63,898 nucleotides of DNA, taken from the NCBI RefSeq assembly GCF_022836495.1, contig NZ_BQXM01000029.1, positions 1 to 63,898 on the forward strand, given 5' to 3'. This DNA is from Desulforhabdus sp. TSK. Lineage in GTDB: Bacteria; Desulfobacterota; Syntrophobacteria; Syntrophobacterales; Syntrophobacteraceae. How positions within the stretch are numbered: position 1 is the stretch's first letter; each line of letters opens with the position of its first letter. Shown piece after piece: positions 53,958-61,893 of the stretch. Below the pieces are notes generated by a model, which had not been told where the DNA came from, searched no databases, and saw nothing but the letters and a program-made list of their open reading frames with translations. The translations under genes were made by a program, and so were the position numbers.

Positions 53958-55658
53958 TCACACCATCAGGTCGGTGAAGGCAAGACGTTGACTGACGGTG
54001 CCCACCGCCAGGATCACGCCATTCTCCGGCAGGACGGTATCGGCTCCCGGGTTGCTGACGATGCGTTCCCTATCCTGGATGGCAATGACATTCAATCCGG
54101 TTTGGGCTCCAATGTCGCTCGAGGCGAGTGTCTTGTTGGCAAGAGCCGCGGGGACCTTGATCTGGAAGAGCTCGGCCCCCTCTCCCAGAATGGCGGCCTC
54201 CCCTCCTTCGATGAGCCCCATGAGAGATCGAACGGCCAGAGAGGTATAACTGAGGGCAAAATCGGCGCCGGCCCGGTGAATGGATTCCACGTTGCGCTGG
54301 TGCGTAATGCGACTGATGATACGCGTCTCGGGGTTGAGCTTGCGGCAGTACACTGTCAGGTAGATATTGACGGCATCGTTGTTGGTGGTCATGAGCACAG
54401 AGGGGGCCTCTCGCAGCCCGGCCTTCATCAGCACCTCACGATTGGCGGCATCCCCCTGGAAGACCCCGTCGGCCGTGTCTGCCAGGCGAGCGCACAGCTC
54501 GGGATCCTTTTCCACCAGGTTGACTTTCAGTCCTCTCTGCTTCAGGGAAAAAGCAGCCGCCCGGCCCACCTTTCCTCCACCGATCACCAGGACGGGATGC
54601 ACAAAGGCAGTACCGACTCCCAGCATGGCTTCCAGTCGAGCCAGTTGCTCCTCGGTTCCTACGACCACCAGCACACTTTGAGGGGAAATGAGTGTATCGG
54701 GTCCCGCCACCACGAGCTTTCCCCTGAGCCACACGGCCACGACATTCAAACCCGTCTTTTGCCGGAGGTTGGTGTCGCGGACGGTACGGTTCGCCAGCGG
54801 CGTATTTTGAGCGCAGAATTCGGCAATCACCAGGCTCTTGAAATTTCCCACGGTGTGGATCCGTGAGCTTCCGGCGTCCACTCGTCCTGCCAGGTGCTCT
54901 CCCAGGCGGTGCTTCAGGGGCAGCACGTGAGTCGCCCCACTGAGCGCCAGAATATCTATGGAATCCCGGTCTTCCACAATGGAGATGACCGGGACAACGG
55001 CGGATTCTTCGCGCACGGTGAGGGTAATGTTGCTGTTGGTGGCGTCATCGGCGTTGGCGATGACCGCTCGAGCGCCCTTGACCTGCAAAGCCTTAAAAGT
55101 GGCCCGGCTCTCGATCTCGCCAATGACCACCGACACTCCCTCCCCGAAAAGATAGCCCGCTCTCTGCGGATCGGCCTCCAGGACATAATAGGCCGTGCCC
55201 TGGCCTTGAAGTCTTTCGATGTAGCCCTGGGCGACGGGATCATAGCGGCAAAGAATGAGGTGATTTGTCACCCCTTCCGGCACTTCGCGCAGAATGCGCA
55301 CACGCATCTGGGCCTCAAGCCATGGTGCATAAAAAAAACGGATGAAGGCGAAAGGCAGGACGATGAGGAGGAAGACAATCCCCGACAGGAGCACAATGAT
55401 GCTGAAGGCCCGCCCGAGGTCACTGTTGAAGGTGATATCTCCAAACCCCAGGGTACTCATGACCGTCAGTGTCCAATAGACCCCCGTCAGCCATGAATGG
55501 GTTTTGTCTTCGTAGATCTCCATGATGACATGAAAAAGCACGGCATAAACCGCGATCATCACGAGAAGAAACAACAGGTACTTCAGAAGCGCCGCCAGGT
55601 TCCGACGCGACTCCCTCTCATTGATCAGATATGCCAGTTGAGAAAAGACAAACTTCAT
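53958..55658 (-). CDS. two-pass ion channel with two RCK (TrkA-N/TrkA-C) modules
   Basis: 566 residues from ATG 55658 (AGGAAGGA ahead). Two membrane helices flank a pore loop with the selectivity filter TLGFGDI (close to the potassium TVGYGD, with Phe for Tyr). Two RCK units follow: HLILCRYDPVAQGYIERL (first, with a changed glycine motif) and VLVIGGGKVGRAAAF (second, a proper GxGxxG nucleotide loop), each with a TrkA-C domain. It is a ligand-gated K+ channel of the Kch/MthK type. Sits upstream of the MscS-type gene in the same orientation. Confidence 0.88.
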   Translation of the reverse strand: MKFVFSQLAYLINERESRRNLAALLKYLLFLLVMIAVYAVLFHVIMEIYEDKTHSWLTGVYWTLTVMSTLGFGDITFNSDLGRAFSIIVLLSGIVFLLIVLPFAFIRFFYAPWLEAQMRVRILREVPEGVTNHLILCRYDPVAQGYIERLQGQGTAYYVLEADPQRAGYLFGEGVSVVIGEIESRATFKALQVKGARAVIANADDATNSNITLTVREESAVVPVISIVEDRDSIDILALSGATHVLPLKHRLGEHLAGRVDAGSSRIHTVGNFKSLVIAEFCAQNTPLANRTVRDTNLRQKTGLNVVAVWLRGKLVVAGPDTLISPQSVLVVVGTEEQLARLEAMLGVGTAFVHPVLVIGGGKVGRAAAFSLKQRGLKVNLVEKDPELCARLADTADGVFQGDAANREVLMKAGLREAPSVLMTTNNDAVNIYLTVYCRKLNPETRIISRITHQRNVESIHRAGADFALSYTSLAVRSLMGLIEGGEAAILGEGAELFQIKVPAALANKTLASSDIGAQTGLNVIAIQDRERIVSNPGADTVLPENGVILAVGTVSQRLAFTDLMV

Positions 55659-55873
55659 GGACCATTCCTTCCTCTGACTATTGTGAGTTGATTTCATTCT
55701 ATTGCACAATACATTGAATGGATGAAAGGATAAATGGGAGGATGTTTCGATTCGGGGATCAGGCGGGACATTGAAGCGCATCCTGCCTATCCGTTCGTTA
55801 TTATCGCAAGATCATGACGAAAACTGAGAGGGATATGTACACTGGAAAATTAGCAGCGTGAGGAAGGGGAACA

Positions 55874-56906
55874 ATGACAAATGAAGCTGATCGTTGGTCC
55901 AGGGCGGCGCTTGCCATGGGGTGGATGCTGTCCCCCCTCTCCCTGGCAACGTTAGGAAACGGGGTGGGGGGACTGGGAAGGGCATTCTTCCCTGCCCTCC
56001 TCGGAAGGGGCCCCAGGCAGGGTGAGCGCAGGGATGCAGGTCATTTTTGTCCTGTCGGCTCTCCTGGGACTGGGCCTCCTCATCGTCCAGGGGCTTTTGG
56101 CGTCCCCTCAGCATCCTCCCCAGCCGTCGCAAGTTACAGCCGAGGAAGCCTTTTCCCCGTGGCCCTATCTCTTTGCCGGTATCGCGGTTTTCATGGGATT
56201 TGAACTGGGAGTTTTGGGCAGAAGGCCCACAAAAGATGCCCTGCGGGCCACCTCGGTGATGCTCCCGGCGATTTTCATCGGTGCGGTTTTTCTGGGGCTA
56301 TGGGGATGGGTTTCCTCCTTCTATGTCTCCCCGGATCGACTGGCTGAGAGCACCGTACCCTATTCGCCCGTAGCGCGGGGGATTTGGGGAGAAACGGGGC
56401 GCCGCATCATGGGAGGGGTCATCCTTGCGGGGAGCTGTGCTTCCGTCAATGCCCTGCTTCAGGGGGTGACGCGAATGATGGTCTCCTGCAGCCACGAAAG
56501 GTTTCTGCCGGCCTGGCTGAGGGCACACTGGGTGGGACTTCCCGTCTCCCTGCTCCTTCTTGCTGTTTCGGTGGGGGCAATGCTGCTGTCGGGCATGGCA
56601 GGAGAACCGGAGACATTCCGCTATGTCCGGGCGGGTATCATCCTCTGGTGGCTCGTCTACGGAGCGGTACTGCTCGCCCAGGGGGTTCGGCCGGAGAAGG
56701 CGCTCCGTCCGGACACCGGGCTGAACCAAGCCTGTGCGGCAGGTGGTGGGATCGTGGCCCTGGGCGGGGCGGTGTGGCTCCTCATTTGGAACCCGGAGCC
56801 ATGGACAGTCCTCCTTTTCTGGGGAGTGGTGCTTGCCGTAGGGCTCTTGTGCCATGCCGTCCGGGTGCATATGTTACGTCCTACGGGCGACCCATCCCAA
56901 CGGTGA
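55874..56906 (+). pseudogene. amino-acid permease (APC family), internally deleted and frameshifted
   Basis: One frame starts well (MTNEADRWSRAALAMGWMLS, then LATLGNGVGGLGR) with a ribosome site (GAGGAAGGGG) ahead of 55874, but after some 45 residues it becomes meaningless. A second frame from about 56016 reads through to 56906 and gives the rear of an APC transporter: FAGIAVFMGFELGVLGRRPTKDALRAT, NALLQGVTRMMVSCSHERFLPAWL and two or three more helices. A full APC permease has 10-12 helices and about 430-500 residues; the piece here totals about 340, so helices 2-5 are gone. Read as a decayed gene. Confidence 0.6.
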
Positions 56907-56973
56907 GAAACCAGAGGTCACCTGTTCACCTGGGCGGGCATCCTCGTGGGATGCCTTCAAAAGGAGGCGTATC

Positions 56974-57378
56974 ATGATAAAAGCTTCTCAATGGATAGCG
57001 GTGGTGATGCTGGTGGTTTTGGGGGCCATGCCCCTGACGGCGTTTGCCGCTGATATCCCTCATATCGATAAAGAAGCAGCCAAAGGAATGCTCGGGAAGC
57101 CCGACGTGATCTTTCTCGATGTGCGCTCGGGCAGTGACTGGTCGGCCAGTGACGTGAAAATCCAGGGGGCGGTTCGTTACGATCCGAAGGACCCCGAAAA
57201 ATGGGCCGCCAAGTTGGACAAGAACAAGACTTACATTCTTTATTGTGCCTGACCCCGCGAGCATACGTCCGTCAGTGTGGCGGAAGAGCTTATGGAATTG
57301 GGCTTCAGCAAGCTGTATGTCCTCAAGGGTGGCTGGCACGAATGGCATCGTGCAAAGTATCCCGTCGAACACAAATGA
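56974..57378 (+). CDS. secreted single-domain rhodanese, probable selenoprotein (in-frame TGA 57250-57252)
   Basis: Read through the TGA, the gene encodes 134 residues with Sec at position 93. Residues 1-26 are a signal peptide (ending TAFAAD). The rhodanese fold shows FLDVRSGSDW, GAVRYDPKD, the catalytic loop LYC91-A-U93-PREHTSVSVAEEL, and the closing LYVLKGGWHEWH. Relatives have Cys at the TGA position (C-x-C-P-x-E), the usual sign of selenocysteine. Both halves are in one frame and the rear half is fully conserved. A hairpin that fits a bacterial SECIS follows within three bases. The alternative is a nonsense mutation in a dying gene, favoured only by the broken permease upstream. AAAGGAGG precedes ATG 56974. 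Confidence 0.72.
57255..57283 (+). promoter_or_regulatory. bSECIS-like hairpin after the Sec UGA
   Basis: CCGC (57255-57258) pairs with GCGG (57280-57283), a GAG bulge follows, then CATAC (57262-57266) pairs with GTGTG (57275-57279) with one G-U pair. The 8-nt loop GTCCGTCA starts with G-U, fitting the SelB-type consensus (G among the first loop bases). The UGA-to-loop distance is 14 nt, slightly short of the usual minimum of about 16. Pairing was done by eye. Confidence 0.5.
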
Positions 57379-57739
57379 TGCTGAAAGGGTCTCCGCCTCC
57401 CCCCATTATGGAGGTGGAGGCCTTTTACATGAGGCGTCAGGCAGGAAGGAGGGCCGTGGGGATCTCACTCACCGTCGAAGTCGCCTGCCCTTCATTTAGA
57501 GCTATCCCAGAGCTAGGCCTGGATTCGTTGCCCATCGTTCCATGATGAAGCTGCTTCCAGTGGAAAAGGCCGTCACCCTCAAAACGTTGAGCCAAGGGAA
57601 CGATCAGGCTGCGGTAGCGAAACCGCGCCTCTTCCGATCTCGAAGCCAGGCGGCACCGGCCAATGCTGAGGAAAACTGAACCTTTCATGCTGAAATAGTG
57701 ACCCATGCGGGACACGTCATTCGGCAAAATCGCTCTACC
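57379..57739. other. intergenic region, no gene seen
   Basis: 360 nt between the rhodanese and the PIN toxin. A minus-strand open frame (about 96 codons) spans it but has no ribosome site and no family resemblance. Confidence 0.4.
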
Positions 57740-58180
57740 TCACTTCTTTTCTTCGCGTAAACGACACAGCTTTGTTGAGAGGATTTGAATTTCTTTGACT
57801 TGGTGCAGCTTTCCGTCTTCGGTGATCAAAATCAATCCGAAAACTGAAGCGGTTGCCGCTATGAATCGGTCGGCCGGATCCTGATGTGGCAGGTTTATCT
57901 TTCTACTGAGCAATGCTATCTCAGTGTTGATGGGGGCTTCCCTTATGGGCACCTTGGATAGGGCCGTTCGCACCCAGGTTTCGGGATCGGGATCAAGAAT
58001 GACACGCCCTTTTTCGGCAAGTACCAGAGTCTCCCAGATACTGATGGGGGATATCCATAATTCGTTTTGAGAATTTTCAAGCTCATGAGAAATCTCCTGA
58101 CCGAGTCTTTCGGGTTCAAGAAAACTCCAAAGCCAGATATGAGTGTCCAGCAGCAGCTTCAATCTCTCAGGGCCTCCCAT
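57740..58180 (-). CDS. VapC-like PIN-domain toxin (COG3744)
   Basis: 146 residues. LLLDTHIWLWSF gives the first acidic residue, SPISIWETLVL the Glu, and QDPADRFIAATA plus LITEDGKL the remaining Asp residues of the PIN active site, so a ribonuclease toxin is expected. ATG 58180 overlaps the antitoxin end by 22 nt; TTG 58162, overlapping the antitoxin TGA, would start exactly at LKLLLDTH and is equally plausible. Closest type: PIN proteins paired with Phd antitoxins. Confidence 0.85.
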   Translation of the reverse strand: MGGPERLKLLLDTHIWLWSFLEPERLGQEISHELENSQNELWISPISIWETLVLAEKGRVILDPDPETWVRTALSKVPIREAPINTEIALLSRKINLPHQDPADRFIAATASVFGLILITEDGKLHQVKEIQILSTKLCRLREEKK

Positions 58181-58404
58181 TCTTCTTCGTCTGTTGCAGG
58201 AGAGATAATGTCACCAACGATTGTTCCCGTCTCTCGCATGCAACCAAGCCATGATAGCGGCTTTTCGCTCGGCGGAGGCGGGATGACCTGGGCAATGGGT
58301 TCACCCTTTTTCGTAATAAGAAGCGGCTGCCCCGTTTTCTTTACCAAATCAACAAGTGCAAGACATTTGGCCTTGAATTCGGAAATGCTGACAGTCTGTG
58401 GCAT
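58159..58404 (-). CDS. Phd/YefM-family antitoxin
   Basis: 81 residues from ATG 58404 (GGAG ahead), MPQTVSISEFKAKCLALVDLV then QPLLITKKGEPIAQVIP, the standard Phd fold of DNA-binding strand-helix. The C-terminus (DIISPATDEEEWEALRD) is acidic and should wrap the toxin. Unlike the pair at 0.8-1.5 kb, this antitoxin is intact. Transcription runs right to left from a region with a family D repeat. Confidence 0.85.
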   Translation of the reverse strand: MPQTVSISEFKAKCLALVDLVKKTGQPLLITKKGEPIAQVIPPPPSEKPLSWLGCMRETGTIVGDIISPATDEEEWEALRD

Positions 58405-58464
58405 AAGGATTCTCCAATCCATAACGGTCATGAACACTTGTGGTGTACACCCCCATCCATAAAA

Positions 58465-58541
58465 TCCCCCCTCCCCTTTTTATCAAAGGAGGGTAACGCA
58501 ACTCCTCCCCCATTATCAAAGGGAGATTGAGGGGGATTTTT
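58465..58541. repeat. C/G-run repeat, family D copy 3 (divergent)
   Basis: ATCCCCCCTCCCCTTTTTATCAAAGG, then CTCCCCCATTATCAAAGGGAG, ending GAGGGGGATTTTT. Each half is a C-run/ATCAAAG/G-run hairpin, similar in plan to the copies at 21639 and 45783. Confidence 0.55.
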
Positions 58542-58608
58542 ACGACAATTTCTACTCATTTTACTATGGTCATTGTCCATGGTCAATCAATGGTCGTCAA
58601 CCTGGCAT

Positions 58609-58772
58609 GATCAGGACGAACGAAAATCTCAGGGGTACCAGGGAGCTGTTGATGAGCCGTAGTACCACGGGGAAGCACCACGAAAACAAAAGGGCCCAGG
58701 AACAAGCTCCTGAGCCCGCAATTTCTTTGGTAGTCCCAACGGGAATCGAACCCGTGTCTCTGGCGTGAGAGG
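58609..58772 (-). repeat. tRNA-Glu 3'-half plus terminator, left copy (integration scar)
   Basis: Read on the minus strand, 58772-58728 is the 3' half of a tRNA-Glu(CTC) gene: anticodon loop CTCTCAC, stem GCCAG, T-arm ACGGG-TTCGATT-CCCGT, acceptor strand and CCA. Its rho-independent terminator follows (58685-58717). The 5' half is absent. The same piece recurs at 61246-61420, a direct repeat of about 165 bp. Half-tRNA copies of this kind are left when elements integrate at a tRNA anticodon loop. Confidence 0.8.
58685..58717 (-). terminator. rho-independent terminator of the tRNA-Glu remnant (left)
   Basis: Minus strand: GGGCTCAGGAGC, TTG loop, TTCCTGGGCCC then TTTTG. Homologous to the better one at 61335-61366. 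Confidence 0.7.
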
Positions 58773-58975
58773 CGGAATTCATGAACTCAAAAATCCGAAA
58801 AATGTAGCCTAATAAATTCGGGTGGTTATGAAACACGCCTTGCAGCTTGAGCCAATTTTAACCCCAAAATCGATGCAATTTGCCCTCCGTTTGGGGGCCA
58901 AATGGTAAACATGGGTTAGAAGGCATCTTGCTTCTGTCGTCAAAAAGTCTATAAGCCACTGACCTCACTCCACTG

Positions 58976-59110
58976 AGAAGCTGTCTGTAAACCCTCTCTC
59001 CCTAGAGGGAGAGGGTTGGGGTGAGGGTGAAAATGCCAAGAATCACCGCTCCATCACCTTACCTCTCCCCGCAAAACGGAGAGGGATTTGTCATTATCAG
59101 ATAGCCTCCC
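58976..59110. repeat. MITE-like element carrying family E repeat (same ends as the TIR family)
   Basis: Left end AGAAGCTGTCTGTAAA and right end TCATTATCAGATAGCCTCC match the ends of the 25367 and 47288 elements (AAGCTGTCTAAAAAATGA type) in inverted orientation. The interior differs: CCCTCTCTCCCTAGAGGGAG then AGGGTTGGGGTGAGGGTG, also seen at 25170. Suggests one mobilising activity moves different interiors. Confidence 0.55.
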
Positions 59111-59349
59111 AGTTTTCGGGCAGCCTTCAAGAGCGACAGATCGTTTGCTGCCTGATCGAAGATAACTTCTTGCTTGGCGCTGTATCCCCAGTATGCTATA
59201 AGGAGTCAACATGTTGTGCTGGCACTTTCCTGTAACTTTTGCTTGTTTCTACAGACTCATTCCGGAGAAGCCTGTGAACACCAAGTATCTTGTTTAGCTC
59301 CCCCTGATTGGCTCTCAGGATTTCCGACAGGGGGGAGATCGAGAATAAT

Positions 59350-59432
59350 AAATATTTCCCAAAGCCAAATCCCGAGCAATCTGGAGGCGGAAAGCTGCGG
59401 GTCTTCATGGAAGACAGCCGGGCTGCCGAACG
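59350..59432 (+). promoter_or_regulatory. GEMM-I cyclic dinucleotide riboswitch aptamer
   Basis: The layout matches GEMM-I: AAAGCCAAA, a helix CCCGA-GCAA-TCTGG with a GNRA tetraloop, AGGCGGAAAGC in place of the usual GACGCAAAGC, then the second helix GCGGGTCTTC-ATG-GAAGACAGC, and the tetraloop receptor side CCGGGCTGCCGAA. The base before GC in AAAGC appears to be A at the position that is G20 in the Vibrio Vc2 aptamer; that change marks the GEMM-Ib type, which binds 3',3'-cGAMP in Geobacter. The ligand is therefore inferred, not proven. The downstream gene is a di-haem cytochrome c peroxidase. Confidence 0.75.
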
Positions 59433-59475
59433 CGACCGCGTTAGAGTCGCATGAAGGTGGTCCGGCTTTTTTATT
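59417..59475 (+). terminator. riboswitch expression-platform terminator
   Basis: GCCGGGCTGCC (part of the aptamer's 3' side) can pair with GGTGGTCCGGC (59456-59466), followed by TTTTTTATTT. The overlap of the aptamer with the terminator stem means ligand binding would prevent termination, an ON switch. Confidence 0.65.
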
Positions 59476-59617
59476 TGGGGCCGTTTCCTCTGTTGAACCG
59501 GCAACTGCTCAGAAATCGCTCCTCCTGCCATAGCGGCATGGTGCTCCGCAGATAGGCCCGTGAAAATGACTTGGCGCGGTTTGGTGCCTGGATTTTAGTA
59601 CTATAACGAGAGTCCTT

Positions 59618-59686
59618 GCGTAGGGTGGGCTTTGCCCACCATCCTGCGCCGAAAACATTCGTTGGTGGGCAAAGCCCACCCTACGC
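59618..59686. repeat. perfect 23-bp inverted repeat GCGTAGGGTGGGC...
   Basis: GCGTAGGGTGGGCTTTGCC plus ACC (59618-59640) is exactly mirrored at 59664-59686 around a 23-nt loop. The flanks CTATAACGAGA (left) and TCTCGTTGTCG...TATAG (right) are also partly inverted. A known style of dispersed palindrome; seen once here, within the riboswitch-to-peroxidase leader. Confidence 0.75.
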
Positions 59687-59974
59687 GGGAGAGCAATGTC
59701 TCGTTGTCGTATTATAGGGCTTAGTGGAACGTTTGCTTGGAGTGATAGGGGCTGAATGAGCCCAGTGGCAGCCGTCTATGGAAAAACAGGGATTGCGACT
59801 CTACCCAGGAGAGAAATGTTGCCATGGGAGGCGGCAAGCGTGAGATATTTTTGAAAGGAGGTGAGATCAGGAAAAAACCGATTCGCCTAGCCTGGAGGTA
59901 CTCTTCCTTTTAGAGGCGTAGAGTGCCGCATTTCTCATCCGTTCAATAACCATGCATTTCAAAGGAGGAACACC

Positions 59975-61114
59975 ATGCGAAGCAAAAGCATCCCGGTATT
60001 GGCGCTCATGTCGGCGGCCGTCCTGCTGCTGGTTGCAACAGGCGCCTTCGCCCAACCAACCCTGACTTCTCAGGAGCAATTGGGCAAAAACCTGTTTTTC
60101 GACACGAAATTGTCCCTCAATGAGAACCAGTCGTGCGCCACCTGCCATGCACCTGAGTCGGGTTGGACCGGTCCTGACGAGGCTATCAATGTGGATGGAG
60201 CCGTCTATGAGGGCTCCATTCCAGGCGCCTTTGGCGACCGCAAACCACCTTCAGCCGCCTACGGTGGGGACAGCCCGATTCTGTACTATGATGGAACCAA
60301 GTGGGTTGGCGGTATGTTCTGGGATGGCCGAGCCACCGGCTGGACCTTGGGTGATCCCCTGGCTGAACAGGCTAAGGGCCCCTTCTTGAACCCTAAAGAG
60401 CAGGCCATCCCCGACGCAGCTGCTCTGGTGGCCAAGGTCCAGGCCTCAGAAGAATACGCAGACCTCTTCGCGCAACAATGCCCGGGCACCGACACCGCGG
60501 AGCTTTATAACTGCATCGGCCGCGCCATCGCTGCCTACGAACGCTCTTCCGAGGTCAGCCCGTTCACTTCCAAGTACGACTACTGGCTCAAAGGGATGGC
60601 CAAACTGACTGCCCAGGAGCATCTGGGACGGGCATTGTTCCAGGGCAAGGCCAAGTGTTCGGCCTGCCATATCATCAAGGGCAAGCAGCCGCTCTTCACC
60701 GACTTCACCTACGACAACCTGGGCATTCCGAAGAACCCCTTGAACCCGGCCACGATCGCCGACCCCAGTTGGGCGGATCCGGGCCTGGGTGGCTTTCTTG
60801 AGAGCCTTAAAAAACCGGAAATCAATTACATGGCAGAATGGGGCAAGCATAAGGTTCCAACCCTGCGCAACGTGGATCTCCGACCTAGCGAACGCTTCGT
60901 GAAGGCATACGGCCACAACGGCTACTTCAAGTCGTTGGAGGAGATTGTCCACTTCTATAATACCCGCGACGTTCCGGGTGCGGGCTGGCCGGTTCCCGAA
61001 GTGGCTCAAAACGTGAACACGGCCGAGATGGGCGACTTGGGCCTGTCACCCCGTGAGGAGGCTGCCATCGTAGCATTTATGAAGACTCTCTCTGATGGTT
61101 ACGTGCTGCCATAA
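59975..61114 (+). CDS. di-haem cytochrome c peroxidase (CCP/MauG family)
   Basis: 379 residues with a signal peptide (1-26, ending GAFAQ). Haem sites are C54-A-T-C57-H58 and C228-S-A-C231-H232. KVPTLRNVDLRPSERFVKAYGHNGYFKSLEEIVHFYNTRD is the usual rear half of bacterial di-haem peroxidases. It reduces hydrogen peroxide in the periplasm with electrons from a c-type cytochrome. AAAGGAGG precedes ATG 59975. The leader is more than 500 nt and starts with the GEMM riboswitch, so expression is probably controlled by a cyclic dinucleotide. Codon use is slightly less GC-rich than the backbone. Confidence 0.9.
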   Translation: MRSKSIPVLALMSAAVLLLVATGAFAQPTLTSQEQLGKNLFFDTKLSLNENQSCATCHAPESGWTGPDEAINVDGAVYEGSIPGAFGDRKPPSAAYGGDSPILYYDGTKWVGGMFWDGRATGWTLGDPLAEQAKGPFLNPKEQAIPDAAALVAKVQASEEYADLFAQQCPGTDTAELYNCIGRAIAAYERSSEVSPFTSKYDYWLKGMAKLTAQEHLGRALFQGKAKCSACHIIKGKQPLFTDFTYDNLGIPKNPLNPATIADPSWADPGLGGFLESLKKPEINYMAEWGKHKVPTLRNVDLRPSERFVKAYGHNGYFKSLEEIVHFYNTRDVPGAGWPVPEVAQNVNTAEMGDLGLSPREEAAIVAFMKTLSDGYVLP

Positions 61115-61245
61115 ATCGCGAGTTTTCTACACCCCCAGTCCTCTTCTCCCGCCTGTTCCGCGGCAGGAGAAGAGGACTGTCCATCGCCAATGAATGGGCA
61201 TTGTACTCGGTAATGTATAAAGCTTTAACGCGTATGAGCTGCCAA

Positions 61246-61420
61246 GATCAGGACGAACGAAAATCGCAGGGGTAGGATGGAGCTGTTGAAGAGCCACAGC
61301 GCCACGAATGAGCACCACACCAATGAGTGTCATAAAAAAAGGCTCAGGAGCGATCTCCTGAGCCTTTAATTTCTTTGGTAGTCCCAACGGGAATCGAACC
61401 CGTGTCTCTGGCGTGAGAGG
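61246..61420 (-). repeat. tRNA-Glu 3'-half plus terminator, right copy (integration scar)
   Basis: Same piece as 58609-58772: tRNA-Glu(CTC) from anticodon loop to CCA at 61420-61376 on the minus strand, then terminator and about 90 nt of conserved trailing sequence. The sequences beyond the anticodon differ between the two copies, as expected for successive insertions at one attachment site. The intact tRNA would lie to the right, outside this window. Confidence 0.8.
61335..61366 (-). terminator. rho-independent terminator of the tRNA-Glu remnant (right)
   Basis: Minus strand AGGCTCAGGAG-ATCG-CTCCTGAGCCT followed by TTTTTTT. Perfect 11-bp stem. Confidence 0.85.
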
Positions 61421-61542
61421 CCGAGAATACACTTTTTAAGTCTATTGAATGCCTGTGTATATTGATTCCTTCGTCCTTGCCGCGTGTCATTTTCCGTAAT
61501 TTGACATCATTTTCCATATAGTCTGACACACAAAATGACACA

Positions 61543-61573
61543 CGGCGACTTCGGGAGTTGAACCCGCGTCTCC
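61543..61573 (-). other. isolated T-arm-like sequence (possible second att remnant)
   Basis: Minus strand GGAGACGCGGGTTCAACTCCCG is the T-arm found in tmRNA and tRNA-Ser genes, but the next bases (AAGTCGCC) do not complete an acceptor stem. A flanking TGACACACAAAATGACACAC direct repeat is next to it. Could be an attachment-site core from a different element. Confidence 0.35.
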
Positions 61574-61847
61574 ACAGTGTCTTTAATGGTTGATGATACA
61601 TGTGGACACCAAGTGGACAACTTATCAGCATTGCGAGCCGGACATGGGTTGCGTGTTTTTCTCTATTTCATTTTTGCAGAAAACGTCCATCCTGCCTCAT
61701 TCTCATTTTGAGCCGCTTTCTGCTTTCAGACGTTTATGCTTCGTGTTCCTGCGAAATCGGCCCTGTTGAATGAAGCTCTGTGCAGGTTTTGCGTCGCCGA
61801 TTATGCTTGGCGCCAACCCTCAGGCACAACGCTTGGTTCTTTCGTGC

Positions 61848-61883
61848 TTGAATTGGTGCTCAGTATGACATATTATCATACTG
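61848..61883 (+). promoter_or_regulatory. MazEF-type promoter with perfect operator palindrome
   Basis: TTGAAT (61848-61853), 17 nt, TATTAT (61871-61876) make a good sigma-70 promoter. CAGTATGA (61861-61868) and TCATACTG (61876-61883) form an exact inverted repeat with a 7-nt spacer that covers the -10 box and abuts the GGAGGT ribosome site. Typical of ribbon-helix-helix autorepression. Confidence 0.7.
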
Positions 61884-61893
61884 GAGGTGTAAA

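Noticed and set aside
58721-58780. Complete tRNA gene
   Set aside because: Only the half from the anticodon loop to CCA is present; no D-arm or 5' acceptor strand exists upstream.
59174-59533. 119-codon open frame
   Set aside because: It runs through the riboswitch and its terminator, so it is not a gene.
61344-61631. 95-codon minus-strand open frame containing ASHARDTGSIPVGTTK
   Set aside because: That peptide is only the translation of the tRNA-Glu 3' half; the same string appears in the other copy at 58.7 kb.
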